Positions 46,569-52,906 of a stretch of 52,906 nt of DNA are shown piece after piece (the first letter of the stretch is position 1; every line of letters begins with the position of its first letter). Both the position numbers and the translations under genes were made by a program. This stretch comes from Anaerolineae bacterium (lineage in GTDB: Bacteria; Chloroflexota; Anaerolineae; 4572-78; J111), in contig JAHDWA010000065.1 in assembly GCA_023382535.1 (NCBI GenBank), positions 1 through 52,906 of the forward strand, in the 5' to 3' direction. Under the pieces are notes generated by a model. The model had not been told where the DNA came from and did no database searches. It saw nothing but the letters and a program-made list of their open reading frames with translations.

Positions 46569-47927
46569 CTACACCACCGCCGGTAATTCATTGCCCGCTT
46601 CGACAATCGCCTTCTTCACGTCGGTCAGGTAAAGCAGCACTAACCCAACCACAAAAAAGACAATCAGCATCACCATGGAGACGCGCTGCGTGCCGGTCAA
46701 CTGTAAGGCCAGGGCAAAAACTACCGGCCCCAACCACGAGGTGCCCCGCTCGCTGATTTCATACAGACTGAAATATTCAGACTCCCGGTTCTTGGGGATC
46801 ATCTGCGAGAACAGGGAGCGGCTGAGCGCCTGCGACCCGCCCAGGACCAGGGCCAGGGCTGCCCCCAAAATCCAAAATTGCAGAGCGGTGTATAAAAAGC
46901 CGTAGGCATAAATCACCAGCCCCGACCAAATTACCAGGCTGATCATGATCGCTTTTTTCGCGCCCATCCGTCCAGCCAGGAAATTAAAAAACACAGCCCC
47001 CAGGGCCGCCACAAACTGGATCATCAGCACCACCTGGACCAGTGTGCTGGTAGACAGGCCCAATTCGCTGGATGCAAAAATAGTGGCGACGGTATTGATG
47101 GTTTGGATTCCATCATTGTAAACCAAATAGGCAATCAGAAAGCGCAGCGTCGTGGGGTATTTATGGAAAAGCTCTTTTAGCGTGCGGCCTAGCTGTTTGA
47201 AACTGTGGGTGAGATACGTTTCGCCGGGCGGCAACTGGTGGGCCGGGTCGCGCTGCACCAGGCGGCGCTGGGGAAAAAGGATGGTAAAGACCAGCCACCA
47301 CAGGCCGGCGCCGGCCAGGCTGAGCCGCACGGCCAGGCCCCGATTTTCCTCGCTGACCCACCAAAGCAAGACCAGGGTCAGCAGCAGGGCCAATCCGCCG
47401 CCGACATACCCTAGCGCAAACCCTTTGGAACTGACGGCATCGCGCTCATCCGGGCCGGCAATATCGGGCAGGAAGGCATTATAAAAAACAAGGGCTGCCC
47501 CAAACGAAAGGTTGGCGATGATAAAGAGCAGGCCGCCCAGCAGAATCAGGTTGCTCGTCACCAGAAACAGCAGGATGGTGGCTATTGCGCCGAGGTAGGC
47601 AAAGACCAGCATCAGCGTTTTTTTCAAATGAGAGTAGTCGGCAATGGCCCCCAGAATGGGCAGGACGAAGACCTGCAACCCCACCGAGATAGAGACACAC
47701 AGCGGATAAAACCCGGCTCCCTCCAGCGGATATCCCAGCAGGTTGACCGTGCCCCCGTTCGCTTCGGCCAGGGCAGTTAAGTAGGGTCCCAGGAAGGTGG
47801 TGACGACAATGGTGCTGAAAGCCGAATTGGCCCAGTCGTACATGCCCCAGCCAAAAACTTCACGCTGGCTGCCTGCCGATTTTGGATTTTCGACTGTCTC
47901 GCTGGGTATAGATTCAGGATTGTGCAT
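46569..47927 (-). CDS. Atg22/UMF1-type MFS transporter
   Basis: The ATG at 47927 is preferred: it has CGAG 5-8 nt upstream and avoids overlap with the upstream amidohydrolase, giving 452 residues. The N-terminal signature WGMYDWANSAFSTIVVTTF is typical of the Atg22/UMF1 branch of MFS. About 12 hydrophobic helices follow, with YNAFLPDIAGPDERDAVSSK in the first half. Relatives are proposed amino-acid or other metabolite effluxers, and the substrate here is unknown. The extra N-terminal part (VENPKSAG) is encoded by GATTTTGGATTTTC words. Confidence 0.88.
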   Translation of the reverse strand: MHNPESIPSETVENPKSAGSQREVFGWGMYDWANSAFSTIVVTTFLGPYLTALAEANGGTVNLLGYPLEGAGFYPLCVSISVGLQVFVLPILGAIADYSHLKKTLMLVFAYLGAIATILLFLVTSNLILLGGLLFIIANLSFGAALVFYNAFLPDIAGPDERDAVSSKGFALGYVGGGLALLLTLVLLWWVSEENRGLAVRLSLAGAGLWWLVFTILFPQRRLVQRDPAHQLPPGETYLTHSFKQLGRTLKELFHKYPTTLRFLIAYLVYNDGIQTINTVATIFASSELGLSTSTLVQVVLMIQFVAALGAVFFNFLAGRMGAKKAIMISLVIWSGLVIYAYGFLYTALQFWILGAALALVLGGSQALSRSLFSQMIPKNRESEYFSLYEISERGTSWLGPVVFALALQLTGTQRVSMVMLIVFFVVGLVLLYLTDVKKAIVEAGNELPAVV

Positions 47928-47938
47928 ATTATCTCGAT

Positions 47939-49552
47939 TTAAGCCTCGTACACAACGCGCCCGGCGCATATCGTCAGGACGGGGTGCACCTGGTCAATTT
48001 CATCTATGGGTGTGGCAAACAGGTCGGCGGACAGCAGGACCATGTCCGCCAGCATGCCAGACTTGAGCTGGCCTTTGGCCTGCTCTCGAAATTCGGCGTA
48101 GGCCGCGTCACGGGTGTAGGCGGCAACGGCATCGGCCAGACTTTGGCGCTGCTCAGGCAGGCCGGGCTGCCACGGGCGGCGATTGAGGGCAGCATGCACG
48201 CCACGCAGCGGGTCTTGCGGCGCGACCGGCCAGTCGCTGCCGAAGGCCAACCTGGCCCCGGCCTGGCGCAGTGTTTGCCAGGCGAAGCTGTGCCCCCACC
48301 GCTCCGGCCCAACCCGCGCCGGCCAGACGTCGGGGTCATCGGGTGTTTGCAAGGGAACGTGGGCCGGCTGCATGGAGGCGATGACACCTAACCCGGCAAA
48401 GCGAGGGACATCGTCAGGGTGGATTAACTCGATGTGCTCAATCCGGTGGCGGCTGTCACGCCGGCCGTTTTGGCCCTGGACCGCCTCAAAGCCGTCCAGG
48501 GCGCGGCGAACGGCGCCATCGCCGGTCGCATGGACAAAGATTTGCAGCCCCAGGCGGTCGGCCTCAGCCGCCATGGCCTCAAAGTGTTCGGCGCTGAACA
48601 AGGCCCCACCACAATTGCCCGGCAACCCGGCATAATCGTCGAGGAGCAGGCCGGTGTAGGTTTCAATCACCCCATCCATAAAAAATTTTGCACAGCCGCC
48701 GCGCACCATGTCGCTTCCAAACGTCCGGCGCATGGCCACGGCTTCGGCCAGGGCTTCCGGGGAGGTATCGGGCGTAACACTGTAGGGGCAGTAGACACGC
48801 AGGGTCAATTCCCCCCTCTCTTCCAGGGCAGCATAAAGTGTTACCTGCTCCATGTCCCCGTCCATGTTGTGGACGCTGGTCACACCGGCCCTGGCTGCTT
48901 CAGCCAGACCTCGCCGGAGCATCGCCCGCTTTTTGACCTTATCCGGTTGGGGAATCAGGTCCAAAAGAGGACGGTACGCGCCCGGCTCGCGCAGCTCGCC
49001 GCTGGCCTGGCCGTCGGCAGCCCGCACGATCTCGCTGTTCGGCCCGACGGTCTTGCCGTCCACAAGAATATTGGCCTGGCGCAGGGCGGCGGTGTTGGCC
49101 CAGGCGGTGTGAACATCATAGGCGAAAACCAGCAGCGGCTGGCCGGCAATGATCGCGTCAAGGTGGTGGCGGGTGAGGGATTGCTGGTTGGGGACAATAC
49201 TGTATCTCAATCCGCGCCCAACCAGCCAGGGATTATCGGGGTGTTCGCCGGCAAAATGGTGAACCGCGGCAGCCAGGCTGTCGAGCGAGGTCACCGCACC
49301 CAGTTGCATATCGGCCAGCTCCATCGAACCGGCCAAAAGGTGAAAGTGGCTGTCAATAAAACCGGGCAGCAGGGTGCTACCCTGGCCGTCAATCACCCGC
49401 GTGGCCGGACCCTGCCAGGCTGCGGCATCGGCGGCACTGCCGACAAAGACGATCTGTTGGCCTCGAACAGCTACAGCTTCGGCGTGGGGATAAGCCGGGT
49501 CAACTGTGTAAACTTTGGCCTGGGTAATAATCAAGTCGGCGGGTTGGGGCAT
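47939..49552 (-). CDS. YtcJ-like amidohydrolase
   Basis: Protein of 537 residues from the ATG at 49552 (AAGGAG 10 nt upstream); the TTG one codon earlier is also possible. It belongs to the Amidohydrolase_3 family. The N-terminal beta-part has ADLIITQAKVYTVD and GFIDSHFHLL, with the metal-binding HxH. Later come FVHATGDGAVRRALDGFE, HRIEHIELIHPDDVPRF, and FGSDWPVAPQDPL, with the last metal-site aspartate. There is no signal peptide, so it is cytosolic. The substrate is unknown; the family includes enzymes acting on N-substituted amides and cyclic ureas. It lies 11 bp before the Atg22-like transporter, so import/export and hydrolysis may be linked. Confidence 0.92.
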   Translation of the reverse strand: MPQPADLIITQAKVYTVDPAYPHAEAVAVRGQQIVFVGSAADAAAWQGPATRVIDGQGSTLLPGFIDSHFHLLAGSMELADMQLGAVTSLDSLAAAVHHFAGEHPDNPWLVGRGLRYSIVPNQQSLTRHHLDAIIAGQPLLVFAYDVHTAWANTAALRQANILVDGKTVGPNSEIVRAADGQASGELREPGAYRPLLDLIPQPDKVKKRAMLRRGLAEAARAGVTSVHNMDGDMEQVTLYAALEERGELTLRVYCPYSVTPDTSPEALAEAVAMRRTFGSDMVRGGCAKFFMDGVIETYTGLLLDDYAGLPGNCGGALFSAEHFEAMAAEADRLGLQIFVHATGDGAVRRALDGFEAVQGQNGRRDSRHRIEHIELIHPDDVPRFAGLGVIASMQPAHVPLQTPDDPDVWPARVGPERWGHSFAWQTLRQAGARLAFGSDWPVAPQDPLRGVHAALNRRPWQPGLPEQRQSLADAVAAYTRDAAYAEFREQAKGQLKSGMLADMVLLSADLFATPIDEIDQVHPVLTICAGRVVYEA

Positions 49553-49587
49553 CAAGACAAGCTCCTTGTCAGGCCGTGAGTATAACC

Positions 49588-50223
49588 TTAAACCGTTTTT
49601 CTAGCTAACCGGCTGCGAGCATAATGCCGTTTGGCTTTGGCCCGATTCCCACAATCATTCATATCGCACCAGCGGCGGCTGTGATTCCGGCTGGTATCTA
49701 TGAAAAGCCAGCCGCAATCATCGCCGGCGCACTCACGCACGCGGTGTAAGTCGGCCGAGGTCAGCAATTCCCCGGCCGAGCGGACAACCGGCCAGAGCAT
49801 GCCGTCCAATGCCTCAGGCTCGCTCCGCCAATTCCAGGTAAAACCGGTTTCGGTTGGCGTTACCTGCAATTTAGCCAAAACTTCCGCCAGGGCTTCATTC
49901 AACAGCCCCAGATCAGCCGTCTCCGGCGTTCCACCCGCCGCAATCGCCGAAAAGATGCGGTAAATTGTCTCGCGCAGAAAAATAGCCCGCTCAAAGACGC
50001 GGGCCGCCTCCCGCGGGCGGCGCATGGCTTCGGCCAGCAGGCGCTGGGCTTCACTCGCCGCGATCAGACCAGCGTGCCGGCCCCAGGCCAGGAGGTCGGT
50101 ATAATCATGGAGGTACTCGTGCTGAGCAGCCTGGCGGCTGCCCCCCACGGTATTGGCAAAGATCAAACATGGCTGCTCCCCAATCAGGTCGGGATTGCTC
50201 GGATACGGACTTATTTCACTCAT
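49588..50223 (-). CDS. CGNR zinc-finger transcriptional regulator (ABATE domain)
   Basis: 211 residues from the ATG at 50223; a longer frame from TTG 50253 is less likely. The N-terminal ABATE region has GEQPCLIFANTV and helices to about 145. The C-terminal CGNR finger has CAGDDCGWLFID, then RRWCDMNDCGNRAKAKRHY, which supplies four cysteines and the basic DNA-contact segment. Members are putative ligand-responsive transcription regulators. It is divergent from the small gene at 50377 and the symmetric repeat between them is the evident candidate operator. It lies 36 bp upstream of the amidohydrolase, so it may control that gene and the transporter. Confidence 0.9.
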   Translation of the reverse strand: MSEISPYPSNPDLIGEQPCLIFANTVGGSRQAAQHEYLHDYTDLLAWGRHAGLIAASEAQRLLAEAMRRPREAARVFERAIFLRETIYRIFSAIAAGGTPETADLGLLNEALAEVLAKLQVTPTETGFTWNWRSEPEALDGMLWPVVRSAGELLTSADLHRVRECAGDDCGWLFIDTSRNHSRRWCDMNDCGNRAKAKRHYARSRLARKTV

Positions 50224-50267
50224 CGTTTTCTTACTGCGACATACTGATTCCAAAATTCAAACTTCTC

Positions 50268-50346
50268 TATAACCACTAAAAACGTCTTGACAGGTTAGAA
50301 TTTTTGTGCTATACTCTAACCACTATTTTAATTATAGTAGGTTATA
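50268..50346. promoter_or_regulatory. Nested symmetric operator-like repeat
   Basis: Four half-sites share one centre at 50307: TATAACC at 50268-50274, GGTTAGA at 50293-50299, TCTAACC at 50315-50321, and GGTTATA at 50340-50346, with 18-, 15- and 18-bp spacers. Two have the extension CCACTA. The inner pair overlaps the -35/-10 region of the plus-strand promoter. The geometry fits repression by a dimer or tetramer, most likely the adjacent CGNR regulator (inference). Confidence 0.65.
50287..50315 (+). promoter_or_regulatory. Strong sigma-70-type promoter
   Basis: A perfect -35 (TTGACA, 50287-50292) and a 5-of-6 -10 (TATACT, 50310-50315) with an optimal 17-bp spacer. It reads toward the small gene at 50377 and then the DinB-fold gene. 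It is overlapped by the symmetric half-sites. Confidence 0.75.
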
Positions 50347-50376
50347 AGGCATTGTCAAGCAAGGGTGGAGCTGCCC

Positions 50377-50592
50377 ATGGTGAACACCTATTATTTAGAG
50401 AAATATGCCCGGATGAGGCATGATGAGTTTTTAGTCGAGGCGAGCCAGGAACGATGGGTTCGGCTGGTTAAGAGCCAGCAGCCGAGCCTCAGCCAAAGAG
50501 TCCGCTGGCAGGTCGGCAATTGGTTTGTTGTTTGGGGGTATAAATTGAACCCCCAGTCAACGTGGGTCGCCTGTGAACAGGGAGGTAAATAA
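50377..50592 (+). CDS. Small basic hypothetical protein
   Basis: 71 residues from the ATG at 50377, 12 bp inside a frame that opens at 50365. It contains NTYYLEKYARMRHDEF, a hydrophilic basic middle, then VGNWFVVWGYKLN, a Trp-rich amphipathic stretch. I do not recognise the family. Small proteins with a YYLEKYA..RH.E pattern occur upstream of unrelated genes in Chloroflexota, as far as I recall. It lies behind the strong promoter and 6 bp before the DinB-fold gene, so the two are probably one operon. Confidence 0.6.
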   Translation: MVNTYYLEKYARMRHDEFLVEASQERWVRLVKSQQPSLSQRVRWQVGNWFVVWGYKLNPQSTWVACEQGGK

Positions 50593-50598
50593 AAAGCT

Positions 50599-51105
50599 AT
50601 GGCTCATCCCCTGGTCTTACAACTTCGCTTTACCCGCAGTGAGTTCAAGCGGGCCCTGGCTGGCCTGAGTGACGCCGAAGCCCGCCGCCGCTTTCCACCG
50701 CTGAACTGTATCAGTTGGAACATCGGCCATTTGGCCTGGCAGGAGCAGCGCTATTGGTTGACCCGCTTGCAAGGCCAAATATTGTTACCTCACCTCAACG
50801 AATTGACCGGCTATGGCCAGCCGGCCAGCACACCACCCCTCGCTGAGATGTGGGCGGCCTGGCAGACGATCATCGCCGCGGCCGATCCTTTTCTTGACAC
50901 CCTGACCACGGCTAAGTTGCAGGAACCGATTTTCCTTGATAATCAGCAAACCGATTACACCGCCGGCTCGCTGCTCCAGCGAGTCATTTACCATTATTGG
51001 TATCACACCGGCGAGAATATGGCCATCCGGCAGATGCTCGGCCACACCGGTCTGCCCGAATTTGTGGGCGATATTGACACGGAAGCGCCCTATTTGCCAC
51101 ATTGA
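50599..51105 (+). CDS. DinB-fold (DinB_2) four-helix protein
   Basis: Protein of 168 residues with the metal-binding histidine triad of the DinB/YfiT-like fold: H44 in NIGHLAWQE, and H132 and H136 in YHYWYHTGEN. The helix pattern matches a four-helix bundle. GGAGG lies 13 nt before the ATG. Such proteins include thiol-dependent S-transferases and hydrolases, but the substrate is unknown here. It shares the operon with the small basic protein and probably lies under the CGNR operator. Confidence 0.85.
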   Translation: MAHPLVLQLRFTRSEFKRALAGLSDAEARRRFPPLNCISWNIGHLAWQEQRYWLTRLQGQILLPHLNELTGYGQPASTPPLAEMWAAWQTIIAAADPFLDTLTTAKLQEPIFLDNQQTDYTAGSLLQRVIYHYWYHTGENMAIRQMLGHTGLPEFVGDIDTEAPYLPH

Positions 51106-51144
51106 CTCTGATGCGGAACATCTTGAAAGCGAGATCTGACAGCC

Positions 51145-52080
51145 ATGGCGAAAAGCGCGACTTTGGGTACCCCTCCTGTTCTGAGTGCGACCCCGGCTAA
51201 GAAAGCGAATCACTTGGCCCTGGCCGCTTTATTTGCCGGCGCCGTGGCGATTGCTTTTGCCCCTATCTTTGTCCGCTTGAGCCAGGTAGGGCCAAGTGCG
51301 ACCGGCTTCTGGCGTCTGGCCCTGGCGCTGCCGGTCCTGTGGCTCTGGCTCTATCTCGAAGGGCGCGGGCCGGTTGCGCCGCGCCGGCCCGCCAATCTGG
51401 CGGATTACAGCCGTCTCGCCCTGGTCGGCCTGTGCCTGGCCGGAGATTTGGCAGTATGGCACTGGTCTATTAAATTTACCTCGGTAGCCAACGCGACCCT
51501 GCTGGCTAATTTTAGCCCGGTCTTTGTCGCCCTGGGCGCCTGGTTGTTTTTCCGGCAGCGTTTCGGTCTGCCCTTTTACCTGGGCATGGTCGTGGCGATG
51601 ACCGGCGCAGCCATCCTGATTGGTTCGGGCTTTAGCCTGGGCGGCCAGCATTTGCTGGGCGATGGTCTGGGGGTGGCGGCGGCGGTGCTCTACGCCGGCT
51701 ATATGCTGGCGGTCGCCCGCCTCCGCCGTGACTTTTCGACGGCGACGATTATGAGTTGGAGCGGGTTGGTCACTTGTGTCGTCCTACTGCCGGTCACCAT
51801 GCTGTCCGGCGAAACGCTGCTGGCGGCGACGCTGGGGGGCTGGGCCGTGTTGCTGGGCCTGGCTCTCGTTTCGCAGGTGAGCGGCCAGGGACTGATTACC
51901 TTTGCCCTGGCCCACTTACCGGCCCCCTTCTCATCCGTCAGCCTGCTGCTGCAGCCGGTGATTGCCGCCGTGCTGGCCTGGTTTATTCTCAGTGAGCCGC
52001 TCGGCCTGTGGCAGGCGGTGGGCGGGATCATTGTCCTGGCCGGCATCTTTGTGGCTCGCTGGAGCAGCCGGGCGGCGTAA
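51145..52080 (+). CDS. EamA/DMT-family transporter
   Basis: Protein of 311 residues with ten hydrophobic helices in two EamA repeats (about 28-160 and 172-305). Repeat 1 has AFAPIFVRLSQVGPSATGFWRLALALP and repeat 2 ends in ..SEPLGLWQAVGGIIVLAGIF. It is an inner-membrane metabolite exporter of the drug/metabolite superfamily, substrate unknown. It is 39 bp after the DinB-fold gene. Nothing more specific can be said. Confidence 0.9.
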   Translation: MAKSATLGTPPVLSATPAKKANHLALAALFAGAVAIAFAPIFVRLSQVGPSATGFWRLALALPVLWLWLYLEGRGPVAPRRPANLADYSRLALVGLCLAGDLAVWHWSIKFTSVANATLLANFSPVFVALGAWLFFRQRFGLPFYLGMVVAMTGAAILIGSGFSLGGQHLLGDGLGVAAAVLYAGYMLAVARLRRDFSTATIMSWSGLVTCVVLLPVTMLSGETLLAATLGGWAVLLGLALVSQVSGQGLITFALAHLPAPFSSVSLLLQPVIAAVLAWFILSEPLGLWQAVGGIIVLAGIFVARWSSRAA

Positions 52081-52210
52081 CTGATCTCAGAGGAGTGTTC
52101 ATGAGGGTGCTCTGTACACTACCGATAATGAAAAGGTAACAGGTTAGCAAGGTCGCAGAGTTGTATGATTTCCTGTCTACCGTCTACTATTTTTTAGGAG
52201 CAATATCGAG
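52081..52210. repeat. Intergenic gap with a word shared with 13670-13690
   Basis: GTAACAGGTTAGCAAGGTCGCAG at about 52135-52157 resembles, in reverse orientation, the gap after the MFS gene near 13670-13690 (TAACAGGTAACAAGTCGCAGG on the minus strand). No gene or terminator is seen here. Confidence 0.5.
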
Positions 52211-52723
52211 ATGAGCGAAGAGGTACTACCCCCAACCAAAACAGACCTGTTAGCCCGGATGGCCCAGGCGCGGGCCGCCCTGGAACAGGCCCTGGGCCAG
52301 CTTAGCGAGGCGCAGTTGACCCGGCCTGGTCCCGCTGGCGGCTGGGCGATCAAAGACCACCTGGCCCACCTGGCCGCCTGGGAACGAGGCATCGCCGCGC
52401 TGCTGCAGCGCCGGCCGCGCTGGCCGGCGATGGGGCTGGACGAAGCCGCCATTTCAACTTACGATGAGGCTGGCATTAATGACCTCATCTATCAGCAGCA
52501 CAAGGACCGCTCCCTGGCCGAGGTTCTGGCCGATTTTCACGAGGCCCACCGGCAGATGCTGGCGGCGCTGGACGGCCTTTCCGATGCCGAGTTGTTCAAA
52601 CCCTATGCCTACTACACCGGTGAGGCAGCCGGCGACGACATGCGGCCCATTATTGGCTGGATCATCGGCAACACCTACGAGCACTATGCCGAACATCAAG
52701 CCTGGATCGAGGCTATGCTCTAA
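52211..52723 (+). CDS. ClbS/DinB-like four-helix protein
   Basis: Protein of 170 residues; AGGAG lies 11 nt before the ATG. Helix 1 is TKTDLLARMAQARAALEQAL, helix 2 has WAIKDHLAHLAAWERGI, helix 3 holds HKDRSLAEVLADFHEAHRQML, and the last has GNTYEHYAEHQAWIEAML. This order fits the DinB superfamily, specifically the DfsB/ClbS-like group. Metal-site candidates are the His of KDHLAH and the HYAEH pair. Some relatives protect DNA by hydrolysing electrophilic toxins; whether this one does is unknown. A DNA glycosylase-like gene follows at once. Confidence 0.8.
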   Translation: MSEEVLPPTKTDLLARMAQARAALEQALGQLSEAQLTRPGPAGGWAIKDHLAHLAAWERGIAALLQRRPRWPAMGLDEAAISTYDEAGINDLIYQQHKDRSLAEVLADFHEAHRQMLAALDGLSDAELFKPYAYYTGEAAGDDMRPIIGWIIGNTYEHYAEHQAWIEAML

Positions 52724-52724
52724 C

Positions 52725-52906
52725 ATGTTGACGATTTCATTGGCCGAACCGGTCCCAACACCTTTTGATTTTGAAGCGGCCGCCCGCTCGCACGGCTGGT
52801 CGGCCCTAGTCCCTTTCACCTGGGACGCGGATACAAAAACCCTCTCCCGCGTTCAGCGGCTCCAGAGCAGCGGCCAGGTGGTCCGCCTGCACCTGCGCGA
52901 GGGCCA
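52725..52906 (+). CDS. N-terminus of a putative HhH-GPD DNA glycosylase, cut by the window edge
   Basis: The ATG at 52725 lies 1 bp after the stop of the ClbS-like gene and the frame stays open to the end of the window (60 residues). The sequence FDFEAAARSHGWSALVPFTWD..TKTLSRVQRL resembles the N-terminal beta-part of AlkA/OGG-type DNA glycosylases in related bacteria. No catalytic HhH or Asp is within the window, so this is a likely but unproven call. Confidence 0.5.
   Translation, partial: MLTISLAEPVPTPFDFEAAARSHGWSALVPFTWDADTKTLSRVQRLQSSGQVVRLHLREG

Noticed and set aside
48434..49579. 381-codon open frame antisense to the amidohydrolase
   Set aside because: Gly/Val-rich shadow without domain or ribosome-binding site; the opposite strand has metal-site motifs throughout.

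Overview
The window looks like a chromosomal segment of a Chloroflexota bacterium, probably Anaerolineae-like. The evidence is moderate to high GC, very long GAF/PAS multidomain sensors, a CdaA/CdaR/Der block, Pro/Thr-rich linkers on surface proteins, a CGNR regulator, DinB-fold proteins, and short word-like repeats in intergenic DNA. This assignment is inference, because no rRNA or marker phylogeny is available. I see no insertion sequence, phage gene or CRISPR array.

Layout. (1) 1-4590, plus strand: the end of a GTPase-centred module. It holds the C-terminus of a double-GTPase-like protein, a polytopic membrane protein with HEAT-like and zinc-ribbon parts, a SUMF1/FGE-fold protein without catalytic cysteines, and a GAP1-like protein. 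(2) 4806-12373, plus strand: argF, a TPR scaffold, the c-di-AMP synthase cdaA with its regulator cdaR, der, and a HicB antitoxin followed by a hicA broken by two frameshifts. (3) 12380-40203, minus strand: an MFS transporter, a Maf pyrophosphatase and a roughly 26-kb signalling cluster. Read in its own direction, the cluster encodes a pseudo-receiver/GAF histidine kinase, a receiver-GAF-PAS kinase, an OmpR-type regulator, three single-domain receivers, two GAF/PAS proteins of 1429 and 1697 residues with no kinase domain, a 2011-residue multi-GAF hybrid kinase, a threonine-synthase-like PLP enzyme fused to a receiver, a receiver-kinase, and Maf. (4) 40481-46000: a surface-anchored protein and a Ser/Thr kinase that converge on a shared terminator, tRNA-Leu(UAA), and tex. 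(5) 46234-52906: a small conserved protein, an Atg22/UMF1-type MFS protein, an amidohydrolase, a CGNR regulator divergent from a small ORF across a symmetric operator-like region, two DinB-fold proteins, a DMT transporter, and the start of a putative DNA glycosylase.

The best candidates for an undescribed system are two. The first is the signalling cluster, where kinase-less GAF platforms, several output-less receivers and a receiver-fused PLP enzyme sit together with overlapping reading frames. This suggests a phosphorelay whose output may be a metabolic enzyme rather than a promoter. The second is the GTPase/GAP1/FGE-fold/membrane module at the left edge, which resembles the GTPase-centred conflict systems predicted by comparative genomics but has an unusual partner set. 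Both functional readings are inference.
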